This document shows positions 18,043-27,502 of a DNA stretch of 61,853 nucleotides, one piece after another. Both the position numbers and the translations under genes were made by a program. Position 1 is the first letter of the stretch. Each line of letters opens with the position of its first letter. The stretch is from Gammaproteobacteria bacterium (GTDB lineage: Bacteria > Pseudomonadota > Gammaproteobacteria > Legionellales > Legionellaceae): the NCBI GenBank assembly GCA_030147635.1, contig JASBUZ010000063.1:1-61853 (forward strand), read 5' to 3'. Under the pieces are notes generated by a model. That model ran no database searches, was not told where the DNA came from, and saw only the letters and a list, made by a program, of their open reading frames with translations.

Positions 18043-18900
18043 CTAATAAGCGAACTTAAGCAAAGGCTTAAGTTCGGGTAGTAAATCTGAGGCAAGGAGG
18101 CTTGGCCCCCCCTTTGCCTTAAGTGTCTTCTCACCTGCTTTAGCATGTAGTAAAACACCCATTTGAGTAGCTTGCCAGAGGCTTAAGCCCTGGGTCACAA
18201 GGCCTGCAATAATACCACTGAGTAAGTCTCCCATACCGCCTGAGGCCATGGCAGAGTTGCCTGCCTGACACACATAGAGAGGCTCTTTTGCCGTGCAGAC
18301 TAAGCTTTCATGCCCCTTAAGCACAACAACGCCACCTAATTTTTTTTGTAGCGCCTGAATACTCTCTGTGCGGTTTTTTTGGATATCTTCCGTTGTTTTT
18401 CCGAGGAGACGCCCAGCTTCCCCTGGATGAGGTGTAAAAATAACATGATTACTCGCTCTGAAGCCAGACTGATGTTTAGCAAGTAAATTTAAACCATCGG
18501 CATCGACTAGACATGGTACTTGGTTAGCTTGAGCGTACTGGATCGTTACATCATATAAAAACTCAGACCAATCGCTCTGGCCAAGGCCTGGTCCTAGTAT
18601 GATAATACTTGCTTGTGAGAGTGGTTTTTGCAGTAACTCATGGTCTGTAAGCTTTAGTCCATAGCAAAGTAGCTCAGGCTGAGTCGCGGTTACAGCAGTT
18701 ACATGCTCAGGGCGTGTGATGACTGTGACAAGCCCTGCCCCCATTTGCAATGTACCACTAGCGGCAAGCCTAACCGCACCTGGCATGCCATAGTCGCCAC
18801 CAATGACTAGCACATGACCAAATAGACCTTTATGAGAATTTTTGGGACGTTCTTTAAGCCACCCGTGCATACTGTCAAAGCTTAATTTTTTCATGGACAC
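18043..18900 (-). CDS. nnrD: ADP-dependent NAD(P)H-hydrate dehydratase
   Basis: This enzyme repairs hydrated NADH and NADPH by ADP-dependent dehydration. Its 285 residues match the ribokinase-like C-terminal domain of YjeF: GHVLVIGGDYGMPGA near the N-terminus, a GPGLGQ loop, PHPGE, and the anion-hole/catalytic motif GNSAMASGGMGDLL. The N-terminal epimerase domain (NnrE) found fused in E. coli is absent, so the epimerase must be encoded elsewhere or be missing. The gene converges on katA, and its last codons contain a perfect stem-loop. Confidence 0.93.
   Translation of the reverse strand: MSMKKLSFDSMHGWLKERPKNSHKGLFGHVLVIGGDYGMPGAVRLAASGTLQMGAGLVTVITRPEHVTAVTATQPELLCYGLKLTDHELLQKPLSQASIIILGPGLGQSDWSEFLYDVTIQYAQANQVPCLVDADGLNLLAKHQSGFRASNHVIFTPHPGEAGRLLGKTTEDIQKNRTESIQALQKKLGGVVVLKGHESLVCTAKEPLYVCQAGNSAMASGGMGDLLSGIIAGLVTQGLSLWQATQMGVLLHAKAGEKTLKAKGGPSLLASDLLPELKPLLKFAY
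18051..18076. terminator. 11-bp perfect stem-loop between katA and nnrD
   Basis: CGAACTTAAGC, an AAAG loop, then GCTTAAGTTCG. It lies in the last codons of nnrD and just after the katA stop, so it could serve both convergent genes. No clear T-run follows on either side. Confidence 0.5.
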
Positions 18901-18917
18901 ACTCTACTTTACCGTAA

Positions 18918-20390
18918 TTATTGCGCTTTGGGCGCATTTCTTGAGGTGTGCTGCTGCTGTTGTTGTTGTTGTTCTTCTTCCTCCTCCCGGAGCTCGTTGA
19001 CTCTTTGCTTGAACTTAAGAGACATTTCTATACCTCCCTCGGGTGGAATAGGCGATGATCTTGGGCTGTCTGAGGCTTCAGTCGCGGCATCAGTAATCGC
19101 CATCTCCCTTCTTTGTATGACATACTCAGTGAGATTGCCCTCAAATGGTAGTGTTTCACTGCTTTCTCTAAACCAAGGATATAATAACTTTCCTGAATCA
19201 TCCATAAGTTCTGCGTCTATAAATTGACCCTGCCATTTTTCAATGAAGTGATTGATATCCGCATCAGTATTCAATGTGTCAATGGATTGATTGAGTTGGC
19301 CTTGCAGTTGCATCATGTGCCCCGCTTTTACGGCATTTTCTGCTTGTTTATCTATAAATCTCTCTATTTCTTGAAAAAAACGAGCGATCATATTATGTTC
19401 CGGCCTTTCTTTTATGAGATGTTCACCTGTTATGGCATGATGAATTTCGCTCAAAGAGTTAATGAGGTGACGCATATTTTTTTTGTTAAGGCGTTCACTT
19501 AAAAAGAAAATTTCCTCTTTAGCGGATTGGAGACCCTCTAAGAGTTTGTTACGTGAGCTACCGAGCTTAACCAGTGCTTGTCCTAAAACTTCAGAAGGCA
19601 CAAAGCCCTCATAGTCTCGCCAGAGCTTTGAGTCATCCCCACCTACTTTTGCGCCAGCTACTTCGGTTCGGTTGAAAAAGTCAAAGATAGGATTTTCTCT
19701 ATCTCGTAATCGCCCACCAAAAGTTTCTGGGACATGTAATAAATCATTAAAAGCATGTCCAAAGTCAATGCGCCCTACTTCAGGTTCACCATTAGGCCCC
19801 TCGACTACAATCATATTACCAGGATTTACGTCATGGTCTCCCACCAGGGCTGATACAGCAATCGCTTCTGCGAGTGTCTCTGCAAGCCTGGAGTTTGGGG
19901 CAATTGGTAGTCTACGCCATTCATGGTTGGGGTTCGGAGAGTTTGAAATACTGCTTAAGGCGTGGAGCTTTGTCCCGGGTCTTGATACCCCTTCTTTAAA
20001 CTCATCTCTGGTTGTATTAAGCGATACAGTATATTCATCTAAGTTTCCAGATACATTTCGAAGATATTTCGAGACAATTTCGATGCGGCTTTTTCTACCG
20101 TGCCAGCGTCCATTGTGATAAACCGTTGAAATCTCTGGTGCATGGCGCTCTCCTAGTAAGGCACGAGCAAACCGTGCAGCAATCACTTCGCCTATGTTTT
20201 CTCTATCTGTACCACGTACTTTCATTCGCCTTTTATCGCCTTTTGAGCGATCACGAATGGATGGCTTGAGTTGATAGTAATTTCCATTGTATCTGATGCG
20301 AGCACTTCCAGTGACACCTCCGGTATGTTCACGCTCATGTTGCCGCTTTGGAGGTAAGATGCTGTCTTTTTTAAAAACCATTGTACTCAC
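18918..20390 (-). CDS. Putative PI3/4-kinase-like protein, effector candidate
   Basis: This 490-residue protein carries kinase-fold motifs of the phosphoinositide 3/4-kinase type. YYQLK near residue 42 could supply the ATP lysine. LVGDHDVNPGNM (183-193) resembles the GDRHxxN catalytic loop, and IDFGHAF (208-214) resembles the metal-binding HIDFG. Spacing between the loops is as in lipid kinases and the related HipA fold. A helical C-terminal half (about 250-440) has no recognised domain. The tail has five Glu followed by seven Gln within the last 30 residues, reminiscent of the E-block of Dot/Icm substrates. Family assignment rests on motifs only. It is transcribed alone or ahead of nnrD. Protein kinase or pseudokinase activity is also possible. 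Confidence 0.6.
   Translation of the reverse strand: MSTMVFKKDSILPPKRQHEREHTGGVTGSARIRYNGNYYQLKPSIRDRSKGDKRRMKVRGTDRENIGEVIAARFARALLGERHAPEISTVYHNGRWHGRKSRIEIVSKYLRNVSGNLDEYTVSLNTTRDEFKEGVSRPGTKLHALSSISNSPNPNHEWRRLPIAPNSRLAETLAEAIAVSALVGDHDVNPGNMIVVEGPNGEPEVGRIDFGHAFNDLLHVPETFGGRLRDRENPIFDFFNRTEVAGAKVGGDDSKLWRDYEGFVPSEVLGQALVKLGSSRNKLLEGLQSAKEEIFFLSERLNKKNMRHLINSLSEIHHAITGEHLIKERPEHNMIARFFQEIERFIDKQAENAVKAGHMMQLQGQLNQSIDTLNTDADINHFIEKWQGQFIDAELMDDSGKLLYPWFRESSETLPFEGNLTEYVIQRREMAITDAATEASDSPRSSPIPPEGGIEMSLKFKQRVNELREEEEEQQQQQQQHTSRNAPKAQ
18952..18987 (-). repeat. Trinucleotide repeat coding for Glu5-Gln7
   Basis: On the minus strand the tract reads two GAG, three GAA, four CAA and three CAG codons. 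Pure runs of a three-base unit can change length by slippage without breaking the frame, so the length of this tail may vary between strains. Confidence 0.7.
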
Positions 20391-20438
20391 CCTAAGTCTA
20401 TATGTTTTAATTTTAGACTAAGCAAGGGAAAGTGCTAT

Positions 20439-21143
20439 TTAATTACTCCAATGGTCTGTTCCTGACTTTTCAATGATTTTCTTAATCAGTGCTTCATGCG
20501 CTTCAAGTTCATCTTCACTTGCAGCGTAGACGGGAGATTGACTTGAGAGCTTTTTAGGGGCTGCATTTGCTATTTTTTCATTTGCTTTCTCATGATTATC
20601 TTCTTCTCCAAAAAGACTAGTCTGCCCGCCAGTCATTGCCAGATAAACGAGCGCTAAAAGTTCAGAGTCTAACAGCGCACCGTGAAGTTTTCGGTGGCTA
20701 TTGACCACGTTATAACGCTTACACAGTGCATCTAGGTTATTACGCTGGCCTGGGTGTTTTTGTTTGGCTAAGACGAGTGTATCGAAAACCGCGCAGTGCT
20801 TTTCAAGAAGGTCTGGATATTGTGCACGTTTGAGTTCAGCATTTAAAAAGCCCATATCAAATGGTGCATTATGTATTATTAATTCAGCGCCTTTAACAAA
20901 CGCTATAAAGTCATCCAAAATATCAGCAAATAACGGTTTATCTATCAGGAACTCATCTTTGATGCCATGCACTTTGGCAGCTCCCGGGTCAACAGCACGC
21001 TCAGGATTGATGTATACATGAAACTGCTCACCGGTGATGCGTCGGTCAATTAACTCAAGACAACCAATTTCAATAATCCGATGGCCTGACTCATGCGAGA
21101 GCCCTGTAGTTTCCGTATCGAGAATAATTTGTCGCAACATCAT
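20439..21143 (-). CDS. dnaQ: DNA polymerase III epsilon subunit (3'-5' exonuclease)
   Basis: This is the proofreading exonuclease of the replicative polymerase. DEDDh motifs are visible: DTETTG at the N-terminus (Exo I), NAPFDMGF (Exo II), and HGALLDSELLA (Exo III, His and Asp). Length (234) is normal. A C-terminal linker rich in Lys/Ala precedes a short tail that would contact the alpha subunit. It follows rnhA on the same strand after 3 bases, so the two are co-transcribed; in E. coli these genes are divergent neighbours. Confidence 0.95.
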   Translation of the reverse strand: MMLRQIILDTETTGLSHESGHRIIEIGCLELIDRRITGEQFHVYINPERAVDPGAAKVHGIKDEFLIDKPLFADILDDFIAFVKGAELIIHNAPFDMGFLNAELKRAQYPDLLEKHCAVFDTLVLAKQKHPGQRNNLDALCKRYNVVNSHRKLHGALLDSELLALVYLAMTGGQTSLFGEEDNHEKANEKIANAAPKKLSSQSPVYAASEDELEAHEALIKKIIEKSGTDHWSN

Positions 21144-21146
21144 TGA

Positions 21147-21599
21147 TTAAGCCTCTTTGGTTTTAGCAAGTAAAGCGTCAATTGCGCCGGTTGCAAGCGC
21201 GTCAGCACGCTCGTTTTCGGGATGTCCGGAGTGTCCTTTGACCCAGTGCCAGTCGATGGTGTGCTTCGTGGCAAGCTCATCTAAGGTTTTCCACAGATCA
21301 GCATTTTTAACTGGCTCTTTCTTTGAGTTTTTCCAACCTTTTTTCTTCCATCCGGCAAGCCAGCTCAACATACCTTGTCTTAAGTAGTTGGAGTCGGTGT
21401 ACAAACTTACCTGACAAGGCTTAGTGAGTGCTTTTAACCCTTCGATGGCTGCCTGGAGCTCCATGCGGTTATTCGTAGTATGTAGAGTACCACCTGATAA
21501 GGTTTTTTCTTTGCCTTTGTAGCGCATTAAGACCCCCCATCCACCGGGCCCTGGATTACCTCTACAGGCACCGTCTGTATAAATTTCGACTGCAGTCAT
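21147..21599 (-). CDS. rnhA: Ribonuclease HI
   Basis: RNase HI degrades RNA in RNA-DNA hybrids. Its 150 residues carry the acidic active site: Asp in [16 protein letters not shown], Glu in NNRMELQAA, Asp in YTDSNYL, and the C-terminal His/Asp region [18 protein letters not shown]. The handle region [12 protein letters not shown] is present. It lies directly upstream of dnaQ in a two-gene unit and is divergent from the peptide transporter gene; the intervening 117 bases should contain both promoters. Confidence 0.97.
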   Translation of the reverse strand: MTAVEIYTDGACRGNPGPGGWGVLMRYKGKEKTLSGGTLHTTNNRMELQAAIEGLKALTKPCQVSLYTDSNYLRQGMLSWLAGWKKKGWKNSKKEPVKNADLWKTLDELATKHTIDWHWVKGHSGHPENERADALATGAIDALLAKTKEA

Positions 21600-21658
21600 C
21601 CGTTATTATTGTCATTTGTGAGCATTGATGCCCATCATAACACAAGCGAGGGGCAAGT

Positions 21659-21686
21659 TTGAGGCAACTTTGACTTATGTTATAAT
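21659..21686 (+). promoter_or_regulatory. Candidate sigma-70 promoter of the peptide transporter gene
   Basis: TTGAGG at 21659-21664 and a perfect TATAAT at 21681-21686 are 16 bases apart. The predicted start would fall near 21693, about 24 bases before the GTG start codon. It lies in the divergent rnhA/transporter interval. Confidence 0.5.
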
Positions 21687-21716
21687 GTCCGATCTGTTTG
21701 TTGAATCGAGTGTTGT

Positions 21717-23162
21717 GTGCCAAGAAGAAAATACGAACATCCAGCATCATTACCTGTCTTTTTCGCAACTGAAATGTGGGAGCGTTATGGGTTTTATGTT
21801 GTTCAAACTTTACTTGCGCTTTATCTGGCGTTGTATTTCAAATGGCCAGACAAACAAATTTACACTTTAATTGGCTCCTTCACCGCGCTGACCTATGTTT
21901 CTCCTGTTTTGGGTGGTTGGATTGCCGATCACTTAATAGGACAAAAAAGAGCAACGATTCTAGGAATATTTTTCTTATTTATCAGCTACTTAATTTTAAG
22001 CACTCAGACAACAAGCAGTGGCCTACCGCTGGCGCTTGCTGGGATTGCCGTGGGGACCGGGCTTTTAAAGTCTAATATTTCTTCATTGCTAGGAAACCAA
22101 TATCCCGAAGACTCTGCAAGCAGAGAAAGCGGCTTTACTATTTTTTACATGGGAATTACCACTGGGATTATTCTAGGTACCACATTACCGAGCTATTTAA
22201 ACCGGCATTTTGGCTGGTCTACTTCTTTCATGAGTGCTTCAGTTGGTATTTTGATTGGCTTGCTGACTTTTGTGCATGGTATGTATCGCTACCGAATTAA
22301 AGATTATCATCCCTACCAGTTTAGTTGGAAGAAAACCTTTCAGGCAGCTTTGTTGGTGACAAGCTTGTGGGGGAGCTCTTGGGGAATCATGCTTTTTCCA
22401 AAGCTTGCTGATGGTGTCTTTTTGGCGGTTGCCTTTTTTTCACTTGTTTATGTTTTATCTTGTATATACAAAGAGCCTAAGGCTCAGGCCAAACGAACCT
22501 CCGTGATATTATTGCTGTGTTTCATCTCTGTGATGTTTTGGGCGTTTTATTTTCAAATGTTTTTATCTTTGACGCTCTTTATTGCAAGAGTTGCTGAGCC
22601 AACTTTATTTGGTGTACCCTGTCCGCCACCCTACTATGTGGCGGTGCAGAGTCTTGGTATGATTTTCATTGGTGCAGTTTTAGCGCGTGATAAAAAAGAC
22701 CGGCTACTTACCCAGAAAGTGACGCGCTCAGGAGATAAGTTTTTATTAGCCATGGTGGTTACCACCTTGGCCTATGGCGGGATTGTACTGCTGACGAGGG
22801 CAAACCTCGATTCAGCTGCATTGATTTCCCCCTTGTGGATTATGCCAGTTTACCTACTGCTTTCTCTGGCGGAACTGCTCTTATCTCCAGTTGGCCTGTG
22901 TGCGATTACGTTGCTTGCAAGTCGAAAGCGTGTAAGCACCATGATGGGCGTTTTCTTTGTTTCGCTTGGAATTGGTGGATTTTTATCTGGAAAGCTTGCC
23001 AAATTGACAGCTATTCCAACAAGTGAAACCTCTTTATTACAAATTAAGTCACATTACACGACTTCATTTACGCAAATATTTTGGATATTAACCGCTCTAA
23101 CAGTTACGTGCACTATTTTAAATGCTTTCATTCGATGTCTAGTACGTGAAAAAGCTAGATAA
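21717..23162 (+). CDS. Proton-dependent oligopeptide transporter (POT/PTR2 family)
   Basis: This inner-membrane symporter of the major facilitator superfamily brings di- and tripeptides in with protons. It has 481 residues and about 12-14 membrane segments. The diagnostic ExxER motif is EMWERYGFY near residue 20, and a second PTR-type signature is FYMGITTGI. The start is GTG at 21717, with only a weak GAG ribosome site. Peptide uptake fits an organism that takes amino acids from a host. The gene converges on mutT. E. coli DtpA-D are the nearest characterised homologues by family; the subgroup cannot be decided here. Confidence 0.93.
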   Translation: MPRRKYEHPASLPVFFATEMWERYGFYVVQTLLALYLALYFKWPDKQIYTLIGSFTALTYVSPVLGGWIADHLIGQKRATILGIFFLFISYLILSTQTTSSGLPLALAGIAVGTGLLKSNISSLLGNQYPEDSASRESGFTIFYMGITTGIILGTTLPSYLNRHFGWSTSFMSASVGILIGLLTFVHGMYRYRIKDYHPYQFSWKKTFQAALLVTSLWGSSWGIMLFPKLADGVFLAVAFFSLVYVLSCIYKEPKAQAKRTSVILLLCFISVMFWAFYFQMFLSLTLFIARVAEPTLFGVPCPPPYYVAVQSLGMIFIGAVLARDKKDRLLTQKVTRSGDKFLLAMVVTTLAYGGIVLLTRANLDSAALISPLWIMPVYLLLSLAELLLSPVGLCAITLLASRKRVSTMMGVFFVSLGIGGFLSGKLAKLTAIPTSETSLLQIKSHYTTSFTQIFWILTALTVTCTILNAFIRCLVREKAR

Positions 23163-23188
23163 TAAAAAATAAAGCGCCAAGACGGTTA

Positions 23189-23614
23189 TTAAGGTCCTGG
23201 TTCAACTTGTTCTTCGACGAGCTCAATAATGGCATGATTTGCTTCTGGGAACTGAAAGTTTTTGAGTTCTGTTTGTGCCACCCAGCGTAGGTCGAGCTGA
23301 CCATCATGGCACTTGGCTTCTCCTTCATATGCGAGCACTTGAAAGACGTGCAAACATACGTTTTTTTCCGAGTAGGTGTGATGGATTTCACCAAGAAATT
23401 TTACATTGCTAACCTGTAAGCCTACTTCCTCGTGCACTTCACGCAAAAGTGCCTCATGGGGTGTTTCTTCGGGTTCAACTTTGCCACCTGGTACTTCCCA
23501 AAGTCCCCCATGAGGAATATCTTGTGCTCTCTGAGTAATTAAAAGACGATTTTTATCGTCTTTTATAATAGCAACAGATACATGAACGATGCTCACGCAA
23601 GTTTTCCGTGACAC
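23189..23614 (-). CDS. mutT: Nudix hydrolase MutT (8-oxo-dGTP diphosphatase)
   Basis: This hydrolase removes oxidised dGTP from the nucleotide pool. A complete Nudix box is visible, G-x5-E-x7-REVHEEVG, starting at [10 protein letters not shown]. The length of 141 is close to the usual 130. It overlaps the end of secA by 22 bases, the same gene order as E. coli secA-mutT, and is presumably translated from the secA message. The C-terminal tail is Glu-rich. Confidence 0.93.
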   Translation of the reverse strand: MSRKTCVSIVHVSVAIIKDDKNRLLITQRAQDIPHGGLWEVPGGKVEPEETPHEALLREVHEEVGLQVSNVKFLGEIHHTYSEKNVCLHVFQVLAYEGEAKCHDGQLDLRWVAQTELKNFQFPEANHAIIELVEEQVEPGP

Positions 23615-26325
23615 ATTTTATATTTTTTATTGGAACCACAGGGGCAAGGGTCATTACGCCCTACTTTTTGTGGATCGCGCCTGAAGGTTGCAGAAGTTTT
23701 ACCCTCATTTCCGGCACCTGCTTCTGGTGCGTCTTCATTGGTATGTACTAGGCGAAGTGAAGTTGCCTCATGTTCAGCACGCCGCTTCTCTTCTACCGCA
23801 TCTATGTCTTCTTGGGCGGCAATTTCGACAGAGAGCAAGAGCCTTACAATCTCAAGCTTTAAGCTTTGCAATAAGCCTGTAAAGAGCTCAAATGCTTCGC
23901 GCTTATATTCTTGTTTCGGATCTTTCTGTGCGTATCCTCTGAGGTGAATACCCTGCCTTAGGTAATCCATAGAAGCTAAGTGTTCACGCCAGTACTGGTC
24001 CATACACTGCAGCATAATTGATTTCTCAAATTGAGAAAGCATTTCACGACCTAAAAGTGCTTCTTTTGTTTCGTAGTGTTTTCGGGCTAACTCAATCACA
24101 CGCTCTTTGATTTGCTCTGGCTGGATATTGTGATCTTCTTCAATCCAAGTTTGGAGAGGCGCTTCAACTTTGAATTCTTTATTCAGCATGGCGTTTAAGC
24201 TGTCGATGTCCCATTGATCTTCTAAACTATTAGGCGGTAAATGGGTATCCACCAGCGTTTCGATGACATCGCCCATCATTTTATGAACAACATCATGCGA
24301 GTCTTCCATTGCCATAATTTCAGCACGTTGTGAATACATTACTTTACGCTGTTCATTGGCGACATTGTCGTAACTTAATAACTGTTTTCGAATGTCAAAA
24401 TGATGTCCCTCTAGTTTTCGTTGTGCATTTTCAATGGCTTTGCTCACCAAGTTGTGTTCAATCGGCTCTCCAGGCTTCATACCAAGCTTTCGCATCATGG
24501 AGGCGACACGCTCGGAGGCAAAAATACGCATCAGATTATCATCGAGAGATAGGTAAAAGCGGCTGCTGCCAGGGTCACCTTGACGGCCAGAACGTCCACG
24601 AAGCTGGTTATCAATCCGTCTTGATTCATGGCGCTCAGAGGCAATAATACGTAGCCCTCCTGCTTCAATCACTGCATCATGCCGCTTTTGCCAATTATCT
24701 TTCAGCGCTTGTTTATCGGCGTCTGTTGCATCTTCGGGCAGTTGTTCGAGTTCTGCTTGTAGGCATCCCCCGAGCACAATGTCGGTTCCTCGGCCAGCCA
24801 TATTGGTTGCGATGGTGACTGCCCCAGGTCGACCCGCTTCTGCAATAATATGTGCTTCTTTTTCGTGGAATTTTGCATTTAAGACTTGATGCTTAATTTT
24901 TGCTTTTCGAAGCAGCTGATGCAGGTGTTCAGACGCTTCAATGGAAGCCGTTCCTACAAGAACCGGTTGCCCTCGTTTCATACAGTCACGAATGTCTTCA
25001 ATGACTGCTTGATACTTGTCTGCTTGCGTGAGATAAACTAAATCAGGCTCGTTGATGCGAATCATGGGTTTGTTGGTTGGAATAGCGACTACTTCTAAAC
25101 CATAAATTTGCTGGAACTCATAAGCCTCTGTATCAGCAGTTCCTGTCATGCCTGCGAGTTTGTCATATAGACGAAAGAAGTTTTGGAAGGTAATCGAGGC
25201 AAGCGTTTGGTTTTCATTTTCAATGGGGACTCCTTCTTTCGCTTCAACGGCTTGATGAAGCCCCTCTGACCAGCGTCTTCCAGGCATTGTTCGGCCAGTG
25301 TGTTCATCGACAATCACAACTTGGTTATTCTGTACGATATAGTCAACATCACGATGAAACATGACATGAGCTCTAAGGCCTGCATTCACATGATGCATGA
25401 GTACAATATTGTTGGCATGGTATAGGCTTTCTCCAGCTTCAAGTAGGCCTGCTTTGTTTAACAAGCTTTCAATATGCTGATGGCCTTTTTCTGTCAAATG
25501 AACCTGTTTTTGCTTTTCATCAACTGTATAATCTCCAGGGGTAAAATTTTCTTCGGCTTCATTACCCTCTTCACCGGTTTGAAGGCTTAGTTTAGGGATT
25601 AGTTCGTTAATTTTTAGGTAAAGTGAGGAGCTATCTTCAGCGGCACCAGAAATAATCAGTGGTGTTCGTGCTTCATCAATCAGAATGGAGTCGACCTCAT
25701 CCACAATGGCAAAGTGCAAGTTTCGCTGTACTTTATCTTCTGGGCTAAAGGCCATATTGTCGCGAAGATAATCAAAACCAAACTCGTTGTTGGTCCCGTA
25801 GAGAATATCAGTATCGTAGGCCGTTTGTTTTTCAGGATGAGTCATATCACCATGAATCACACCAACGCTGAGACCTAGGAATGAGAAAACAGGTTTCATC
25901 CACTCAGCATCTCGTTTGGCAAGGTAATCATTAACGGTCACAACGTGCACGCCGCGTCCAGTTAGGGCGTTTAAATAAGCGGCAAGAGTCGCCATTAAGG
26001 TTTTTCCTTCCCCGGTACCCATTTCGGCAATATTGCCTTCATGCAACACCATTCCACCAATTAATTGTACATCGAAATGGCGTAGGCCTAAGGTTCGTAC
26101 GGATGCCTCCCTGACGACTGCAAATGCTTCGGCAAGCAGCTCATCTAAACCTTCGCCGTTGCTAAGGCGCGTGCGGAATTCATTTGTTTTCGCTGCAAGT
26201 TCAGTATCACTGAGCGCTTGGAGTGTTGGTTCAAGGGCATTAATTGCGAGCACCGTTTTTTGCATGCGTTTTAAAGTACGTTCATTGCGACTGCCTAGCA
26301 CCTTCTTGATTAACGTCGTTAACAT
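23593..26325 (-). CDS. secA: Protein translocase ATPase SecA
   Basis: SecA is the ATPase motor that drives preproteins through SecYEG at the inner membrane. The 910-residue protein has Walker A (MGTGEGKT), [19 protein letters not shown], the preprotein cross-linking domain, motif GTDIVLGG, helical wing/scaffold regions and a C-terminal zinc-binding SecB site ([17 protein letters not shown]). I prefer the ATG at 26325 (MLTTLIKK), which aligns with SecA starts, over the TTG two codons earlier; AAGGA lies upstream. No SecM-like regulator is seen in the 100 bases upstream. mutT follows with overlap. Confidence 0.98.
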   Translation of the reverse strand: MLTTLIKKVLGSRNERTLKRMQKTVLAINALEPTLQALSDTELAAKTNEFRTRLSNGEGLDELLAEAFAVVREASVRTLGLRHFDVQLIGGMVLHEGNIAEMGTGEGKTLMATLAAYLNALTGRGVHVVTVNDYLAKRDAEWMKPVFSFLGLSVGVIHGDMTHPEKQTAYDTDILYGTNNEFGFDYLRDNMAFSPEDKVQRNLHFAIVDEVDSILIDEARTPLIISGAAEDSSSLYLKINELIPKLSLQTGEEGNEAEENFTPGDYTVDEKQKQVHLTEKGHQHIESLLNKAGLLEAGESLYHANNIVLMHHVNAGLRAHVMFHRDVDYIVQNNQVVIVDEHTGRTMPGRRWSEGLHQAVEAKEGVPIENENQTLASITFQNFFRLYDKLAGMTGTADTEAYEFQQIYGLEVVAIPTNKPMIRINEPDLVYLTQADKYQAVIEDIRDCMKRGQPVLVGTASIEASEHLHQLLRKAKIKHQVLNAKFHEKEAHIIAEAGRPGAVTIATNMAGRGTDIVLGGCLQAELEQLPEDATDADKQALKDNWQKRHDAVIEAGGLRIIASERHESRRIDNQLRGRSGRQGDPGSSRFYLSLDDNLMRIFASERVASMMRKLGMKPGEPIEHNLVSKAIENAQRKLEGHHFDIRKQLLSYDNVANEQRKVMYSQRAEIMAMEDSHDVVHKMMGDVIETLVDTHLPPNSLEDQWDIDSLNAMLNKEFKVEAPLQTWIEEDHNIQPEQIKERVIELARKHYETKEALLGREMLSQFEKSIMLQCMDQYWREHLASMDYLRQGIHLRGYAQKDPKQEYKREAFELFTGLLQSLKLEIVRLLLSVEIAAQEDIDAVEEKRRAEHEATSLRLVHTNEDAPEAGAGNEGKTSATFRRDPQKVGRNDPCPCGSNKKYKMCHGKLA

Positions 26326-26429
26326 AACCAAAATAATCCTTGTATTTGCCCTTAAAGTTAGAGTTGCTTAATGTACTAGAATTGGCGTGGAAAATCTATT
26401 TAAAGCGTAGATAAGCAAAGCATACTAAA

Positions 26430-27419
26430 TTATTCATGACAGGTCTCCTGCTCTATATCACTTAACTTTTCACAGAGTGCTTCAGAAACTGTACGATTCT
26501 GAAAACTCTCAAGCTGCAGGAATGCTTGCTTCAAGTGTTTTGCGCGAGGAAGTCCATGTACTAGATTTAAAATTGGCTTCACTAAGCAATGTTTTGGTGC
26601 ATCTTGAGTCGCTGCATATGTGAAGTAGTCTTTTAAAGCTTCTGTTCTAGTCGGTTTTTTGATGGTTGGATACAAAGCATGATGAATCTCTGCAATAGCG
26701 TATGGATGGTTGCAAGCCAGTCGGCCAATCATTACACCATCCAGCAAATTGAGTTGCTCTTTTACTTTCTCGAGCGTATTGACTTCTCCATTAATAACGA
26801 CAGGAATATGTTTAGGCAAGGCTGATTTAATCTTATGTACATATTCATAGTGCAGCGGTGGAATGGTTCGGTTTTGCTTAGGATTTAAGCCCTTTAACCA
26901 GGCGGCTCTTGCATGTACAACAAGTTTGTCTGAGCCTGCTTCAATCAGTGTATGAGTGAAGTCTTCAAAAAACGTATAACTATTTTGACAGTCTACCCCA
27001 ATACGCGTTTTGGTGGTGACAGGGATAGACACTGCCTGTTTCATCGCAGCGACGCAATCTGCAACTTGCTTTGGCTTTTTCATGAGCGATGCGCCAAACT
27101 GTCCGGCTAATACGCGAGAGCTTGGGCATCCTAAGTTGAGATTAATTTCAGAAAATCCGGCAGCCTCCCCTTTTTGTGCGGCTTTTGCAAGTGCTTTAGG
27201 ATTCGAGCCACCCAACTGCAAAGCCACAGGTGTTTCAGCCGGGTGAAACTGAAGTGTTCTAAGTGGTTGATGTTGAATAGCATTTGGCGTTTGCATTTCC
27301 GTATATACAAGTGCCCGAGGCGCTAAAAGACGCATCAGCATACGAAAGTGTGTATCACTCCAATCAATCATTGGGGCAATGGCCAAGGGGGAAAATAATG
27401 GTGATTCCAACGCTTTCAT
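26430..27419 (-). CDS. dusA: tRNA-dihydrouridine synthase A
   Basis: This flavoenzyme reduces uridine 20/20a in the D-loop of tRNA. The N-terminus APMIDWSD and the middle motif HARAAWLKGLNPKQNRTIPPL are characteristic of DusA rather than DusB/C. The catalytic cysteine lies in NLGCPSSRV. FMN-binding TIM-barrel features include VVINGEV and GVMIGR. Length (329) is normal. It is divergent from hemF, with 83 bases between the starts. Confidence 0.95.
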   Translation of the reverse strand: MKALESPLFSPLAIAPMIDWSDTHFRMLMRLLAPRALVYTEMQTPNAIQHQPLRTLQFHPAETPVALQLGGSNPKALAKAAQKGEAAGFSEINLNLGCPSSRVLAGQFGASLMKKPKQVADCVAAMKQAVSIPVTTKTRIGVDCQNSYTFFEDFTHTLIEAGSDKLVVHARAAWLKGLNPKQNRTIPPLHYEYVHKIKSALPKHIPVVINGEVNTLEKVKEQLNLLDGVMIGRLACNHPYAIAEIHHALYPTIKKPTRTEALKDYFTYAATQDAPKHCLVKPILNLVHGLPRAKHLKQAFLQLESFQNRTVSEALCEKLSDIEQETCHE

Positions 27420-27502
27420 ATAGATACGATTTTTAAAAATTGTAGTTTACCAAATTTACACTTAAAATAGCCTTAATTTTTCAATGTGTATGGAAAAAAG
27501 AC

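Noticed and set aside
19672-20118. Open plus-strand frame of 148 codons opposite the kinase-like gene
   Set aside because: It is antisense to a coherent protein, has no ribosome site and a serine/proline-biased composition typical of shadow frames.
21670-21686. TTGACT close to TATAAT as a promoter pair
   Set aside because: Only 5 bases separate the two hexamers; the TTGAGG at 21659 with 16-base spacing is preferred.
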